64,000 bases of DNA from Piper betle (Eukaryota; Streptophyta; Magnoliopsida; Piperales; Piperaceae), in NCBI GenBank assembly GCA_033002965.1, contig JAURVB010000014.1:52727-116726 (forward strand). Direction: 5' to 3'. Below the pieces are notes generated by a model, which made no database searches, was not told the origin of the DNA, and worked only from the letters and a program-made list of their open reading frames with translations. Numbering within the stretch: the stretch's first letter is position 1; the number at the start of each line of letters is the position of its first letter. A program made the position numbers and the translations under genes. This document shows, piece after piece, positions 35,835 to 49,011 of this stretch.

Positions 35835-36128
35835 TCAGGTGGCAATTTTTCTAAATAAAAATTGACTCAACCTCAACTCGAGTTAAAAATAATAACTAAC
35901 CCTAAATAAATTCTAAAAAGTCAAAAATAATATGGAAAAATACTATAAAATATAATATAGTCAATATCATCAAAATAACATGTTATGCAATAAATAACCC
36001 ACCCAAACTGCAATATAATGCATCTTAATGCGTTATTCAACCTAAAAATAATCTTATTATCAAATACATAAAAAGATAACCGGTATATTGTCAAATACTC
36101 TAATAACTCATTTCTCAACATTTTTTTC
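35835..36128 (-). mobile_element. Gypsy LTR fragment
   Basis: Short piece with the TTGACTCAACC...CTCGAGTTAAA motif and AATAACTCATTTCTC, matching the right part of the other LTRs. It joins directly to the next HMA flank. Confidence 0.6.
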
Positions 36129-36539
36129 TCGTTTAAACATATAAAAAAATTATATAAATATTTTTAAAAATTAATTAATATTTCCTAATATAAAAGATAG
36201 CATAATAAGTTAATTAAAATCATTAATTTTATATACAATTTCTTCCGTTTTATATAAAAATTGAAAGTAATTTAATAACTGCATAAAGGCCAATTGCCCC
36301 TGAGAGTCGGAAACTAAAAGAAAAAAAGCTTTGGAAAAAACTCAAGGAAAAGTTATGAAAGTTAGAAACTTAAAATTTGGATATCTTAAGAAATAATGAA
36401 GTGGTATCTTTTGCCATCAACTCGGCATATAGAATTTTACTCTAAATTTTTCAGAATTTAATTAAAATATAATGTGCATGACTCGGAACTCATTTTGAGT
36501 TGATTTCATATAATAATTTAATTATCCAAATGGTATGCA

Positions 36540-36582
<43 letters not shown>

Positions 36583-37060
36583 TAGTATTTTTTATTTCCA
36601 ACAAAATGAGAGGCCACTTATTCAAATATTACAAATTATAGCTTGTATAACCTACAAGCCATCATTACCAAGGTGGGGCTCGGTGAACCATTGACTATGG
36701 TAGACCACAAATAATTTTAAATATTGTACCGGTTAGCATGCCAAATTTATAGTATGCACATGCATATTTCATTGAGCCATATTGAACTTGGTTTAACCAA
36801 AATTTTAAATTATAAAAAAATATTTTTTAAAATATTTAAAATGTATATATTTTGTCATCCATATTTAATTAAATATATGGATTAAAATACAACAATTTTA
36901 GGCAAAAAATTAGATTTTATGAAATTTAAGATTAAGAAACCTTGTATAAATTTAAATACCTTGAACCATATCAAATACAAAGACAGCACATGATATACTT
37001 AATAGAACCGGGAGGTACAATGTGATATTTAAATTTATGCAACTTTTATTTATTGGCAGA
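36129..37060. repeat. HMA-unit 3' flank, copy 5
   Basis: Starts partway into the flank (ATTAATATTTCCTAATATAA) and includes a (TA)n tract at 36545-36579. Confidence 0.8.
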
Positions 37061-37061
37061 G

Positions 37062-37385
37062 ATTTTTGAAACAAACACACATCATATAAACTCCAAAAGA
37101 AAGGTCAAGAAATTGAATAATCAATAGCGATGCAAAATTACATAACTGAGCAAATACTTGGGCGGGTATCATGGACGATACCGTAGGCAACACACTGTGG
37201 CCATGAATGGCAAGGTGGATGATAGTAATAACTGAGGCAAGGCACCATTTTCTCATCTTTGTCTTTTTCATCCTTTTTTCTTATCATCCTACTTCACCTC
37301 GGTAACACTCACCAATTCTGTGCGGCCACCTTCTTCCGCAGCTGTTCAACCAAGCACACCGAGTCCATTGATATCCCAACCACTA
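37062..37385 (-). pseudogene. HMA-domain gene fragment, copy 5 (exon 3 only)
   Basis: Part of exon 3 (37289-37384) with the shared TAG stop at 37289-37291 and a one-base deletion near 37328 that shifts the frame in the RKKVG helix. The relict tail further down still reads ICSVM before a stop near 37140. Homology ends at 37385. A short near copy of exon sequence (TTCAACCAAGCACAC) follows, and exons 1 and 2 are gone. Confidence 0.8.
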
Positions 37386-37859
37386 TTCAACCAAGCACAC
37401 TGGGTCTTTTGACTTGTTTGTCGTTGTGGTTGGGAGATACACAATACCGTATGCGATTGTAAAATAAATCTTAATGCATTGTTTTGTTGATTAATCAATT
37501 ATCACCGGGAGGTAGAAATTGAGACAAAATAATAAAAGCATGAAGGAGCGGGAGCCACTATGTCATATAATTATCCTAGATTGACAATTTGAAGGAATAA
37601 AAGATAAGAGGAATATTTGATGAAGATTAAATTCATATTAAGGGAAATTCGACTCTAGAACAAGTTTTATTATTTTAACTTCTCCTTTTATTTAAAGTTA
37701 TTATTTAGATTTAGTTAACTCAATTATTTTTGTTTTTCTCTTAATATTATTATTTTAATTAATTTAAAGAAATTTATCTCTCTGTAGGAACGATACTCGA
37801 ATTTATTATTATATTACTTGTTTCGACTGTGTATACTTGTATGTCATTAAAATTATTTA
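37386..37859 (+). mobile_element. LTR-retrotransposon fragment (probable gypsy LTR end)
   Basis: The right part (GGAACGATACTCG, TTATATTACTTG, then a GTGTATACTTGT end) resembles the end of the Athila LTR in this window (GGGACGATACTTTC, TTTATTACTTG). The match is short. Confidence 0.4.
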
Positions 37860-38973
37860 AACACTTCCTTAACATACATGTTAATACAATTCAATCAAGA
37901 AATTCATACTTTTATTGCAATAAAATAGTTAATACATTAATTCATCAATCTTAGCATATTGTGCTAATAATTATCACCTTTAAGAATTAATTCGGAGTTA
38001 GTTATACCTATCGTCGTCGGCAATCGATGACAGCTAGGGTTTCGTCGTACGGATTGAGACTCAAATTTGACACCTGACGGTGTCTGATGTTCGATTGGGT
38101 TCGACTGAATGAATTCAGCGAAAGATCTCGTGAATTTCAGCGAATCTGGTTTTCCAGTGATTTTTGGCGACTTTTCTGGTGAGGAGATCTGGGTTATGGG
38201 TCGGCACCGGCTCGGAGAACTCAACCCAATGGTGATGGTGGTGAGGACGTTAATGGTAGTGATGACCACTGACGGCGGCAACGAGACAGCCAAAGTCGGT
38301 CAACTTGTCTAAACGGCCCTTGGCTAGCTTCAACAGCCGCACTTGATCGGGGGTCAAATGGAGAGGCGTCAGCGGCAGGGTGGCCAATCAACATCAGGAC
38401 GAGCGGCGCGATCACGCGACACATCGTGGAGATTGGGCGGTAGCCAGGAAGGTGGGGGACGGTGTGGCAACACTATGGCGGGGCTCGGTGGGGTCCGTTC
38501 GGCGGTGGTGTGACAGCCAAAGTGGTCGTCATAGTGAGGATGAGGGGCGGCATCAAGGGTTTGTGGAGAAGAAGGTCAGGGTGAGGTTTCGAGGGTAGTC
38601 TCGTAAATAATAGTTGACTAAACTCCTACTTGAGATAAAAATAATAACTAAATAATAATAAATCCTATAGAATATAATACATACTATAACATCATAACTA
38701 ACCTACTTGCTCTATAACCCGTCCTAATGCATTTTTCGAACTAAAACTAATTTACGATCAAATACAAAAAAACTTTATACTCTTATATACTCGGATAACT
38801 CATGTCTTTCTGACGTTATCATTATATACTTATGTATACTTAACCCTCATCGCTTATAATTCACTGTTAGCCACGACTCAGCATGCGGTTCATAAAACTA
38901 AATCGAATCGAACCGACAATTAAATCAAATGGTTCGTTAATATAAAATTCTAACCTGAGTGACGGGTTTTACA
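37860..38973 (-). mobile_element. Gypsy LTR, partial
   Basis: Right half of the same LTR type with CAATCGATGACAGC and an intact end GACGGGTTTTACA at 38973, directly against the HMA flank. Confidence 0.65.
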
Positions 38974-40790
38974 AGAGAGTACTACTCTTAAGAATTATAG
39001 AAGCTGCCTTTGTGTTCACTCGTTATGAAGGATGTTGGAGAGGGTAGCCGCCTATGAAGACCCACAAAGTGATTCCAAAATAATTAATTTTCAGAGAAAA
39101 GAGAAATCTGAAAAGAAAAGATAAATTAGAATTCAGATCCATTGACACCGGCGATGAGGATTGGCTAAAAGGGTCATGAATGAATCAATAATATCATTGA
39201 AGATGGCTAGCTAGAAGCCAATTTGTGGGGTATGTCTCTCATTTTGAGAAACTTCACACGGATATACAGTATAAATATCTGCTTTGTTATACGCAGGTAT
39301 GCAAGTGTGTGAACGCTTTCATTAAATCGTGTGACAAGCAGCAGCCCTAGCTGTAGTCTTCCTCCAAAAGAAATTAATTGTTCCTAGTCTTTTTTTGTCC
39401 ACGACTTGGTGAATTAATTTCAATGGTATCTTGTATTTGTTATTGCATAATTTTAAAGAGCTAGCTTGGTGATATGATCTCGTTAAGGTTGTGACATTGT
39501 TGCTGCTATATAAAGATTAACATCAATAATTAATGTTTTAAGTCAAATTTAATAATTTATAGTTCTAGTTATATTTTTTAACTCGTAAAAACCAAATGGG
39601 TATAATTCGAGAGAACTTTGATTAACTAATAATTGTATTGGACATTATTAAATTTTGAACTTTAACATGGGTTAATTGGGTCCACCGAGTGAAGATTTCT
39701 TTAAAAAGAGTTGAATAGTGTTAATATCTTCGTAAAAATTGGGATGCATAATGTTGGGCAAAAGGCGTAGTACTAGCCTGACGCGCTTATCAAACAGGTA
39801 CGTGCTTGTGATCCAGACTTAACTTAAGGACAATTAAAACAATAATTTCTTGATTTTGACTCTTTAACAATAAGACTACGAAATTTGAACTCTTAAAAAC
39901 GTTTATTCATATTAAAAGATTATATAACTATTTTTACAAATTAATTAATACTTCCTAATATAAAAGAGTGCACAATATAGTTAATTAAAATCATTAATTT
40001 AATGTACAATTTCTTTCATTTTATATAAGAATTGAAAGCAATTTAATAACTGCATAAAGGCCAGTTGCCCACTGAGGGTCTGAAACTAAAAGAAAAAATG
40101 CTTTGGAAAAAACTCAAGGAAAAGTAATGAAGGTTAGAAACTTAACATCTGGCTATATTAAGAAATAATGAAGTGGGATCTTTTGCCATCAACTCACCAT
40201 ATAAAATTTTATTGTAAATTTTTCAGAATTTAATTAAAATATAATGTACATGACTTCGAACTCTGTGTTTTTTATTTCATACAAAACGAAAGGCCACTTA
40301 CTCAAATATTATAAATTATAACTCATATAACTTACAAGCCATTGTTACCAGGGTGGGGCTCGGTGAACCATTGACTATGGTGGACCTCAAATAATGACCT
40401 AATTTCCAATGAGAAATTTTAAATAGGGTTATATCATAAATTTGCATAATTTTAAATATTGTACCGATCAGCATGGCAAATTCATAGTATGTATATCCAT
40501 GTTGGGTTCAACTATATTGAACTTTGTTTAACCAAATTTTAAAATTATAAAAAATAATTTTATTAAATATTTAAAATGTATATATTTTATCATTCATATT
40601 AAATTAAATATACAGATTAAAATACAATAATTTTTGGCACAAATTTAGATTTTATGAATTTTAAGATTAAGAAACTAGGTACAAATTAAAATACTCTGAA
40701 CCATATCAGATATGAAGACGGTACATGGTATATCTCATAGAACTATACGTTAGAATACAATATTTAAATTTATGCAAATTTTATTTTTTG
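38974..40790. repeat. HMA-unit 3' flank, copy 6
   Basis: Long flank, closest in content to the one at 6530-8520. Confidence 0.8.
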
Positions 40791-41025
40791 GCTGAGATTT
40801 TTAATAGAAACACACATATCATATAAACTCCAAAAGAAAGGTCAAGAAATTGAACAATCAACAACGATGCAAAATTACATAATTGAGCAAATGCTTGGGC
40901 TGGTATCATGAACGATACCGTAGGCAACACGCTGTGGGCATGAATGGCGGGGTGGAGAACAGTAGTAACTGAGGCAAGGCACCTTTTTCTCATCTTTATC
41001 TTTTTCATCCTTTTTTCTTGTCATC

Positions 41026-41513
41026 CTACTTCACCTCGGTAACACTCACTAATTCTGTGCGGCCAACCTTCTTCCGCAATTGTTCAACCAGGCACACTGA
41101 GTCCATTGATATCCCAACCACGGTTATCAGTTCCTTGTCTTTCCCTTCATTTGTCACACCAATCACACCTAATTCCATGCATCACAAATTCATTTGGCCA
41201 CAAGTCAGCTATATTTAGTTATATTATTAGTAAAGACTTTACCTCCACAAATTCCTTGGATGTGGAGGTTACATACCGTAAGTTCCTGCAGCGATCTGCA
41301 AAGCCTTTTTCCGGCACTTTTCGCAGTTCATCTGAACCTTCATCACACTCTTTTGCTGCCCAATACAAATATAGAGATGAATGGTCATCTAAAATTAATA
41401 ATACCAATGCTTCAATTAATGCAATTACTTAAGACCCATAAAAACTGGTTCAAATAAGAGCAACGATCTAACCAATTATACGCATCTAACAATGGACAAA
41501 TTACCTTTGTCAT
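41026..41513 (-). CDS. HMA-domain protein, C-terminally truncated (copy 6, compact gene)
   Basis: Exons 41505-41513, 41277-41355 and 41026-41168 give a 76-residue protein that differs from the copy at 3259-4647 at only about two positions, both in exon 2 (ALQIAAGTYG here, AFQIAAGAYG there). MxCxxC loop NCEKC present, domain complete, TAG at 41026-41028 after TELVSVTEVK. Intron 2 has shrunk to 108 bp (about 1 kb in copy 1) but keeps GT and AG. The old tail beyond the stop still reads to ICSIM and a stop in another frame. The domain looks selectively intact, but a recent duplicate not yet decayed would look the same. Confidence 0.65.
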
Positions 41514-41515
41514 AC

Positions 41516-42250
41516 TCTGTTCTAGCAGCCCAGAACAACACTAGACCTCCAATGCTTCTCCCAGCAGGTGAAGAGGAAGAAGCTGTTTCTACTCTACACA
41601 GACTAAATTAAAATGAAGAGATAAGAAATGATTGTTTCCTTAACGTGCACTTGGGTACTCAACTTATAGTAGACCGGAGAAGACGTGGAATTCGGGTTTT
41701 GATTCTTTAGTTTGAACACATGGAATCAAATGACAAATGTGTTTACTTTGACCGACCAAACAACTGTCCTGTTTCTTTGGTTTATGGATTACATGCGGTG
41801 GGTCTATTTAATGGCCGTGAATTTCCACAAATTCCTTGTAGCAGCCACATAATTAGTCCATATCTCCACAATTAACTATTTCAACAATATAATTTTATAA
41901 TTATAGTCCTTCATGCTCCACTAATTGCAGAGATTTGGACCAATTAAATGCAATTGCTACATCAAATCCATAGCCGCTGTTACTGCAGCAAATTTATAGC
42001 CCTATTTAATATATATATAATTCACAATGCCATCCAAATTTTAGTTCATCTTCCATGTTATGGGATGTCACAAACGTTACATTAGTACAATCAGATGAAC
42101 TTCTTAGTTGACTAACGCTGTGCCCTTTCTTGTACACATTATAAAAATGTTCAACTACCACTAATTCACTGCCCTCTACCTAACATATCTGAGAATCGGC
42201 ATGGTCTGCCATAAAATAATTTAAATAGTGTCATTTCAAATAATAATTTA
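41516..42250 (-). repeat. HMA-unit upstream block, copy 6
   Basis: Promoter-side block with TATAAG at 41663-41668. A small local duplication (AATAATTTAAATAG) lies at about 42215-42255. Confidence 0.65.
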
Positions 42251-42294
42251 AATAGCGTCATTTCAAATAATAACTGTTGTTGTACAAGAACTTT

Positions 42295-42850
42295 ATTAGA
42301 GGTAAGGGTGTTATCAACTTCCTTCGAAGTCTAAATTGCATGCTTGGACCAAATCCTCTAATATCTATATAGTTTTCTTAGTATGCCCATTCGTATTAGG
42401 ATGAAAAACTGTACTGAATCTCAACTCGATGCCTATGGCTGTTTGAAAAGTTTTCAAAAATCGTGATGTAAACTTCGGATCCCTATACAATATGATCTCC
42501 CATGGTACTCTATGTAGCCTACTATCTAATTTTTGTATAATATAGCTAAAGTGGCCAATGAATAATCTATCCTGATTAGTACACTATTTTTAAGTCAATC
42601 TACTATGATATATATAATATCCTTCTATTGGCGGTTTTATGCAAATCGACTAAAAAGTCCTACGCTATGTCTCTTAATTCCACTTGCTGGCACACCTGGA
42701 TGTGGATGCTCAGCTTTGACTTGCTGGCACACCAAACATCTGATGTATTGTACACCTCTCTTTTCATTCATCTTTATATTCTGATTACTCATTTCTTATT
42801 ATTTTTTTATGTTATTATTATATACTCGGGTACACTTAACCCTTATCACT
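42295..42850 (-). mobile_element. Ty3/gypsy integrase fragment (degenerate)
   Basis: Counterpart of the fragment at 5412-5935 with the same integrase core pieces on the minus strand and extra damage. Confidence 0.65.
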
Positions 42851-42954
42851 AATAACATACAGTCGAGCCTCGGCTTTAAATATATAGTAATATATATATA
42901 TATATATATATATATACTGTTTTTGCAAATTAATTAATATTTCCCAATACTTCT

Positions 42955-43340
42955 GCAATTTTTTCCAGATCAAGGGATTTAACTTTTGTTCAATACAAGT
43001 ATCATACATCTGGTCAGTCATTCATATTATGATGCATAATCGTACCTGGGAATCTAGCTTTTATTTGATTGTCCTAAAATTTTAGGAAAGAATGTAAAAT
43101 TCAGATGTCACAAATTTTCTTATATTTAAATGTCTTAAAATTTAGTCAAAATAAATTTATGTAAAAATTTTACAAATTAATTTTTTTAATAAAAATTAAA
43201 AAATAGGAAAAATTTTTAGATACACGTACACTAAAAGTAATATTTCAGTTTAATTTTATTATCTTTCTATCCAAGCATATAAGGAAAATTTTTAAATTTT
43301 TATATAATTTTATTTCATTGTATTTCAATTTCATATAATT
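42955..43340. repeat. Duplicated spacer block, copy 3
   Basis: Third copy of the block at 1255-1570. Confidence 0.65.
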
Positions 43341-43359
43341 TTTTTATCTACAATATTTT

Positions 43360-44452
43360 CATGCAATGTTGGCCTTGGGGAAAATAGAAAGTGGAGTACT
43401 GCTCTTGAGAATTATGGAAGTTGGCTCTGTGTGAACTCCTTACATTGGAGGTTGGAGAAGGTAGCCGCCCAACTACATACGAAGAAAAAAATCTTAATTT
43501 CTCCGAAGGCGGTTGAGAAGACACAAAAAATAATTCCAAAAAAACTAATTTTTAGAGAAAGAGAAGTCTAGCTCTGAGTCTGAAAAGAGAAGACAAATTA
43601 GAATTCAGGTCGATTGACACCGTCTATCAAGATTGGCTAAAAGGGTGATGAATCAATCAACAATATCATTGAAGATGGCTAGCCAGAAGCCAATTTGTGG
43701 GGTCTGTCTCTCATTTTGAGAAACTTGACATTGATTTATAGCATACATCGATAATAAATATATGACCATACCTGCTTTGTTATTAGCAGGTATGCAAGAG
43801 TGTGAACGCTTTCATTAAATCGTGTGACAAGCAGCAGCCCTAGCTGTAGTCTTCATCCAGAAGAAATAAATTGTTCCTAGTCTTTTTTTTGTCCACGAGT
43901 CGGTGAATTAATTTGAATGGTATCTTGTATTTGTTATTGCATAATTTTAAAGAGCTAGCTTGGTGATATGATCTCGTTAAGGTTGTGACATTGTTGCTGC
44001 TATACAAAGATTAACATCAATAATTAATGTTTTAAGTCAAATTCAATAATTCATAGTTCTAGCTATATTTTTTAACTCGTAAAAACCAAATGGGTGTAAT
44101 TCGAGAGAACTTTGATTAACTAATAATTGTATTGGACATTATTAAATTTTGAACTTTAACATGGGTTAATTGGGTCCACCGAGTCAAGATTTCTTTAAAA
44201 AATGGTTGATTAGTGTTAATATCTTCGTAAAAATTGGGATGCATAATGTTGGGCAAAAAGCGTAGTACAGGCCTGACGCGCTTACAAAACAGGTACGTGC
44301 TTGTGATCCAGACTTTACTTAAGGACAATTAAAACAATAATTTCTTGATTTTGACTCTTTAACAATAAGACTATGAAATTTGGAATCTTAAAAACGTTTA
44401 TTCATATTAAAAGATTATATAACTATTTTCGCAAATTAATTAATATTTCCTA
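43360..44452. repeat. HMA-unit 3' flank, copy 7
   Basis: Flank running to AATTAATATTTCCTA, where it joins directly to the promoter block of the next segment. Confidence 0.8.
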
Positions 44453-44864
44453 CACAGACTAAATTAAAATGAAGAGAAAAGAAATGATTTTTCCTTAACG
44501 TGCACTTTGGGCACTCAAACTTATATTAGACCGTAGAAGACGTGGAATTCGGGTTTTGATTCTTTAATTTGAACACATGGAATCAAATGTCAAATGTGTT
44601 TACTTTGACCCAGCAAAACAACTGTCCTGTTTCTTTGGTATATGGATTATATGTGGTTGGTCTATTTAATGGCCGTGAATTTGCACAAATTCGCTACAGC
44701 AGCCACCTAATTACTCGATATCTCCACAATTAACTATTTCAAGATATAATTTTATAATTATAGCCTTCATGCTCCACTAATTGTTGAGATTTGAACCAAT
44801 TAAATGCAATTGTTAAAGCAAATCTATAGCCGTGTTACTACAGCAAATTATTGCCCTATTTAAT

Positions 44865-44868
<4 letters not shown>
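44453..44868 (-). repeat. Orphan HMA upstream block, copy 7
   Basis: Begins CACAGACTAAATTAAAATGA, i.e. within the 5' region of the HMA gene. No exon lies between it and the 3' flank, so the gene body is deleted. A (TA)n tract follows at 44871-44907. Confidence 0.8.
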
Positions 44869-44910
<42 letters not shown>

Positions 44911-44929
44911 ATATAGTATCATTCTATTG

Positions 44930-45490
44930 ACGGTTCCTAGGCAAACTGAACACAAAGGCGTCGCTATGCTCTCTCATTTCCACTTTGGGGTTTTCCATGA
45001 CTGTAGTGTTCCACCTAGATGTTGATGCTCAGCTTTCACTTTTTGGCATGCCAAACACTTGGCGACTGTGTCGTACACCTCTTTCTTCATTCCTAGCCAC
45101 TAATAAGCTTATCAGACATTATGGTACATTTTCACTCCACCTAGATGTACTACGCATCTTGATGTGTGACTTCGTGAAGAATTTACATCAAAGTCCAGGA
45201 TACTCTGGAACATGTGGCACAAATAGTCTACTTCTTTGTCTTACTAATTCATTTGTGTCTCAGGCCAATTCTTGGTGTGTTCCCTGCTTCAACAACTGAC
45301 TCAATTGCTCAACTGCCTCCTGTGCAACCCTGATATGTTCAAGTGCACTTGGGTGAATGGTCAATCGTGCCATCATTTCTATAAATTGTCTTGGCATGTA
45401 GCATGCTGAGTCACCGACACTACTGTCAATCCTGCTTAGCCTCGAACTGGTGTTCCCCCGAACCTCTATACGTGTCTTCGACTGTTCCCA
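44930..45490 (-). mobile_element. Ty3/gypsy integrase start and linker (second block)
   Basis: Paralogue of 14865-15420. Here the frame through the zinc-domain Cys pair is better kept near 45040. Confidence 0.7.
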
Positions 45491-45581
45491 CTATACTATT
45501 GCTTATATCTTTTTTAGATCTACGGAGATATCTATTGCTGAGATGATATGACCCAGAGAATTCACTTGTGAGAGTTAGAAA

Positions 45582-45870
45582 TTGTACTTTAAAAACTTTC
45601 TATACAATCTAAGCTCAAGAGATGTCATTCTGTATGGAGCTCTAGAGATAAGTGTTGTGTTTGGCATCAACTCAATGGCAAGATCTACTTCTCTATCTGA
45701 CGGTAATCCAATAATCTCATCTGGAAATATATCAATAAATTCTCTAACCACTCAAATCTACTCAATGTTTAGTCTATCCCCTAAATTACTCTGCTTAGCC
45801 AATACTAGTGTTGTGATTATCAGTTCACTGCCTTGATCTTGTTGTCTTACTGCATTCTGATATGATATCT
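45582..45870 (-). mobile_element. Ty3/gypsy RT N-terminal fragment (second block)
   Basis: Paralogue of 15496-15784. Confidence 0.7.
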
Positions 45871-45876
45871 GTGACA

Positions 45877-47050
45877 CCCCAAATCTGGTTCATTCTTGGA
45901 AACTGAACCGAAATATCACTAGTCCCGGTTAGGCTGGCTAACCCAAACCCAATTCATGCAGATTTACTCTCGGTGTCTCAAGATGGAAGATGTCAATTGC
46001 TTTCCATGGATGAATGCACAAAAACACTAACATGCTACTATATAGATGATATGACAAGCGGTTTACACACCAAAATAACTATGATAAAATCGATAAAATT
46101 CATAAAATAAAACGGATAGAGTATCCTTGAAAAGTGCAATTGAGGGCCACCCTATCAAATCAACATGTATAAACATATAAAAATATATCACACATTAACA
46201 TTCACACAAAATTCTAATTTTCTACATAAGTTATTATGAATTTTTAATCTCGACCCATCTGTACATTCTATTCACTTTTCACGTCCAATTCTAAGCCTTG
46301 TTGTACATATTCAATATCTAAACATATTTACTAAAAACATGTATTCAAATGTCACAATTAGAAATTCTACTACAGAAGCAAATAACATATCATATCATAG
46401 TATCATACATTGCATTACATCACATCATGTCCGGACATGCACTATACTAAACAATACCCCTTAACCTCTATGTTATTCGAGTGTGAAGAACTCAAACGTA
46501 GAGTTGTTAAGATCCCTCGGGAATGGAACAACCCACTCATTAATTTAGAACCTGCTTTGACTTGCACGTGCACCTGCTCATAGTACGTGCAAGTTGGTTT
46601 CTCATCTCTCGTCTCACTGAAATGGGATAAAATTATATATGTAGGCATGGGAAGAGATTTATATAGTAGGCCCGAAGGCAACTTGTGATGGATCTTGTTT
46701 TCGAAAACATACTCGAGGGATCTCATCCTTGAGGGTTATTAATCCGGAAAACTAGTTGATTAAATGGCTCGGGTTAAGTAGGATCCGATAAAACGCTACT
46801 TAACTCGTCTTGCAAGTATTAAAATAATATAGAATAGAATAGAGCGTAAAATAGGAAACAAGTCCTAAACGGACCTGGTAAAAGATCCAATCGTGTCCCC
46901 ATGCCTAGGCAGAGAGCTCTTACTCCGTACCTACACATCAAATCTAGAAGCTAACACGCACTAACTAAATGATGCATCAAATATCCTATACCATATACAC
47001 ACCAATCATACATCAATCCACATCATACATCAATTACACATAAGTTTTCC
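45877..47050 (-). mobile_element. Gypsy LTR piece between PR and RT remnants (second block)
   Basis: Begins TGTGACACCCC; paralogue of 15787-16960. Confidence 0.6.
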
Positions 47051-47054
47051 GTGG

Positions 47055-47666
47055 CAAAAAGTCATCGTCTTCCTTCTGTAATCTATCGTGGCTCCTTAGT
47101 TGGACAACCAGTTCATTCCAAATATCACATCAAATTCTTGTAGCTTGAACAATATCAAATTAGTTACACATTGAGCACACATTCACCCGTAGCTATAATA
47201 CTACAGGTGGAATTGAACACCAACAGTGAATGTCCTAATTCTTCTATTGTACATCCAATTCTACCTGGCTACGCATATGAAATAATGTAATGTGTGCAAC
47301 CATAGTCAAATAGAACTCGTGCAGGTACACAACCTACTGAAAGCCGAACCTTCCAAAACTGTAATGTCCTCAAGTGCCTCTGCCACTGTGATTGTATACA
47401 TCCTTACTAGTTACTCATGCAGGTACAAAGCCTACTAAAAGTGTACCTATCACGACTGTCGTGTTCTTAAGTGCCTTTGCCATTGTGGCTGCATACATCC
47501 TTACCAACTATTGTTGTTCTAGGACAAGAGGTGCTACTGGTAGTACTGCACTGTGTCTGATCCCTCAGATCCTGAGCTAGTGGTGCTTGTTGCCTACCTC
47601 TCTTGTGTTTGGCCTGCCTTGGAACTATATACCCTCTCTAGTTCTATCCTCTCTAATGTTTTGTTG
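47055..47666 (-). mobile_element. Ty3/gypsy PR and 3' gag remnant, cut by Athila
   Basis: Paralogue of 16970-17587. It ends at the Athila insertion and resumes at 57221. Confidence 0.65.
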
Positions 47667-47671
47667 GACTC
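47667..47671. repeat. Left target-site duplication of Athila element
   Basis: GACTC, against GTCTC at 57216-57220; the empty paralogous site at 17588-17592 reads GTCTC, so the left copy carries one substitution. Confidence 0.75.
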
Positions 47672-47907
47672 TGATAACTCTGGAAAAGAGTTATTATTAT
47701 TTGCATTTTATATTGAGTTTTTGTCATGTTTCGAGTTGTTTATATATCAATTTTATTAGTTTAGAAGTTTATTAGATATTATTAATAATGTGAGAAATTA
47801 TTGTGATTTTGCTGTAAAAAGTGCTAATTAATGTTGTTCTAACAGGGTATAAGAGTTAGAAGACGATCCTTAGCCAACTAATGGGAGTTTGTAGCAACTA
47901 CTTTAAG

Positions 47908-48013
47908 GATAAGCGAGATCTTCTTAGAGATAAGCGTGATCTTCATGAAGATATGCTGTAAAGATCTTTGGAGATAAGGATATCCTTGGACGTTAGGGAT
48001 AAGCATGATCTTC
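47908..48013 (+). promoter_or_regulatory. Three GATAAGC..GATCTTC repeats upstream of LTR TATA
   Basis: Copies at 47908-47923, 47929-47944 and 47998-48013 share GATAAGC, two variable bases and GATCTTC. They lie about 50-160 bp before TATATAA (48065) and could be enhancer motifs. Confidence 0.45.
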
Positions 48014-48064
48014 GTAAGATATTCTTAATTATCTTTAGAGTTGTGGATAAACACGGAGAAGTTC

Positions 48065-48071
48065 TATATAA
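48065..48071 (+). promoter_or_regulatory. LTR TATA box
   Basis: TATATAA followed by GGGGACGTCC; the matching site in the 3' LTR is 56294-56300. Confidence 0.6.
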
Positions 48072-48993
48072 GGGGACGTCCTTTTGTGAAAAAAAGGAAG
48101 AGAACAACATTAGACGGCTAAGAGACGGCACGAAAGACAAGAGAAGGAAGACGAAGAATTTGGATCAGAAGAAGAAGACGCTTTCTCCAAAAGAGTTTTT
48201 CTTTATTTTGATTTACTTTTCTTTGTAATTAAACGATGTCTTTCATATCACAAATGAATTTCTTGTGTTTAATCGAAAACTTTATGGAGTAATTCTTTTC
48301 TAGGATTTTCAATAACAACTAGTGCATGGATTAATAAAAGTTATTAATTTTTATCTATGTGATTATGATGTTGGATTATCTATTTTATTCTATGCATTAA
48401 TGCTATCATTAGCCTGATCACCTATTGATTGATCTAGAGATTTGATCTTGTCTAGAGATAGAAAGATTAAATTTGTCAATGAATAAAATAGCCTTTGTTC
48501 ATCTATTTTAGGTGATTCACATATGAGATAGAGATATACTCATATGTCTTGGGTAACTGTTAAGGGCAAAACTTAAAGTATCATTTTGCATACACAATTT
48601 CATAGAGATATAGGAGTTGGGTGCGAGTGATAAGTTTATGGTGAATCTAAGAGATGTCATAAATAATTAATTCCCGTGGTTAATAATCCAAATATACAAT
48701 TCATAGGTAAAAGTTATAACTTTAATCATATAAAGCACTAGGTGATATTGAAAATCCTAGGTTTGTCGTCTTGAGGTTAGTATTTGATTTAAATATTGCA
48801 TTTTAGATTAGTTTAGTTTTAGTTTATAATTAAATCACTCTTTGAATTTTTCTTTCAATTAAGTATAATTAATTAAATTAATTTTGGTCACTGAAAATTT
48901 CTAGTAATAATTCCTCGTGGGACGATACTTTCTTATCATTTTATTACTTGATTCGGCACGTGCACTTGCGTTATAATTTTCACATCAAGTTTT

Positions 48994-49011
48994 TGGCGCC
49001 GTTGCCGGGGA
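48994..49011 (+). promoter_or_regulatory. tRNA-Asp primer binding site
   Basis: TGGCGCCGTTGCCGGGGA, six bases after the LTR, complementary to the 3' end of plant tRNA-Asp. This is typical of Athila and relatives. Confidence 0.85.

Larger units (their letters stand above)
47672..48987 (+). repeat. Athila 5' LTR
   Basis: 1316 bp from TGATAACTC to TTTTCACATCA. By eye it differs from the 3' LTR by four substitutions and one base in an A run. TATATAA at 48065-48071 is the likely promoter TATA. Confidence 0.92.
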
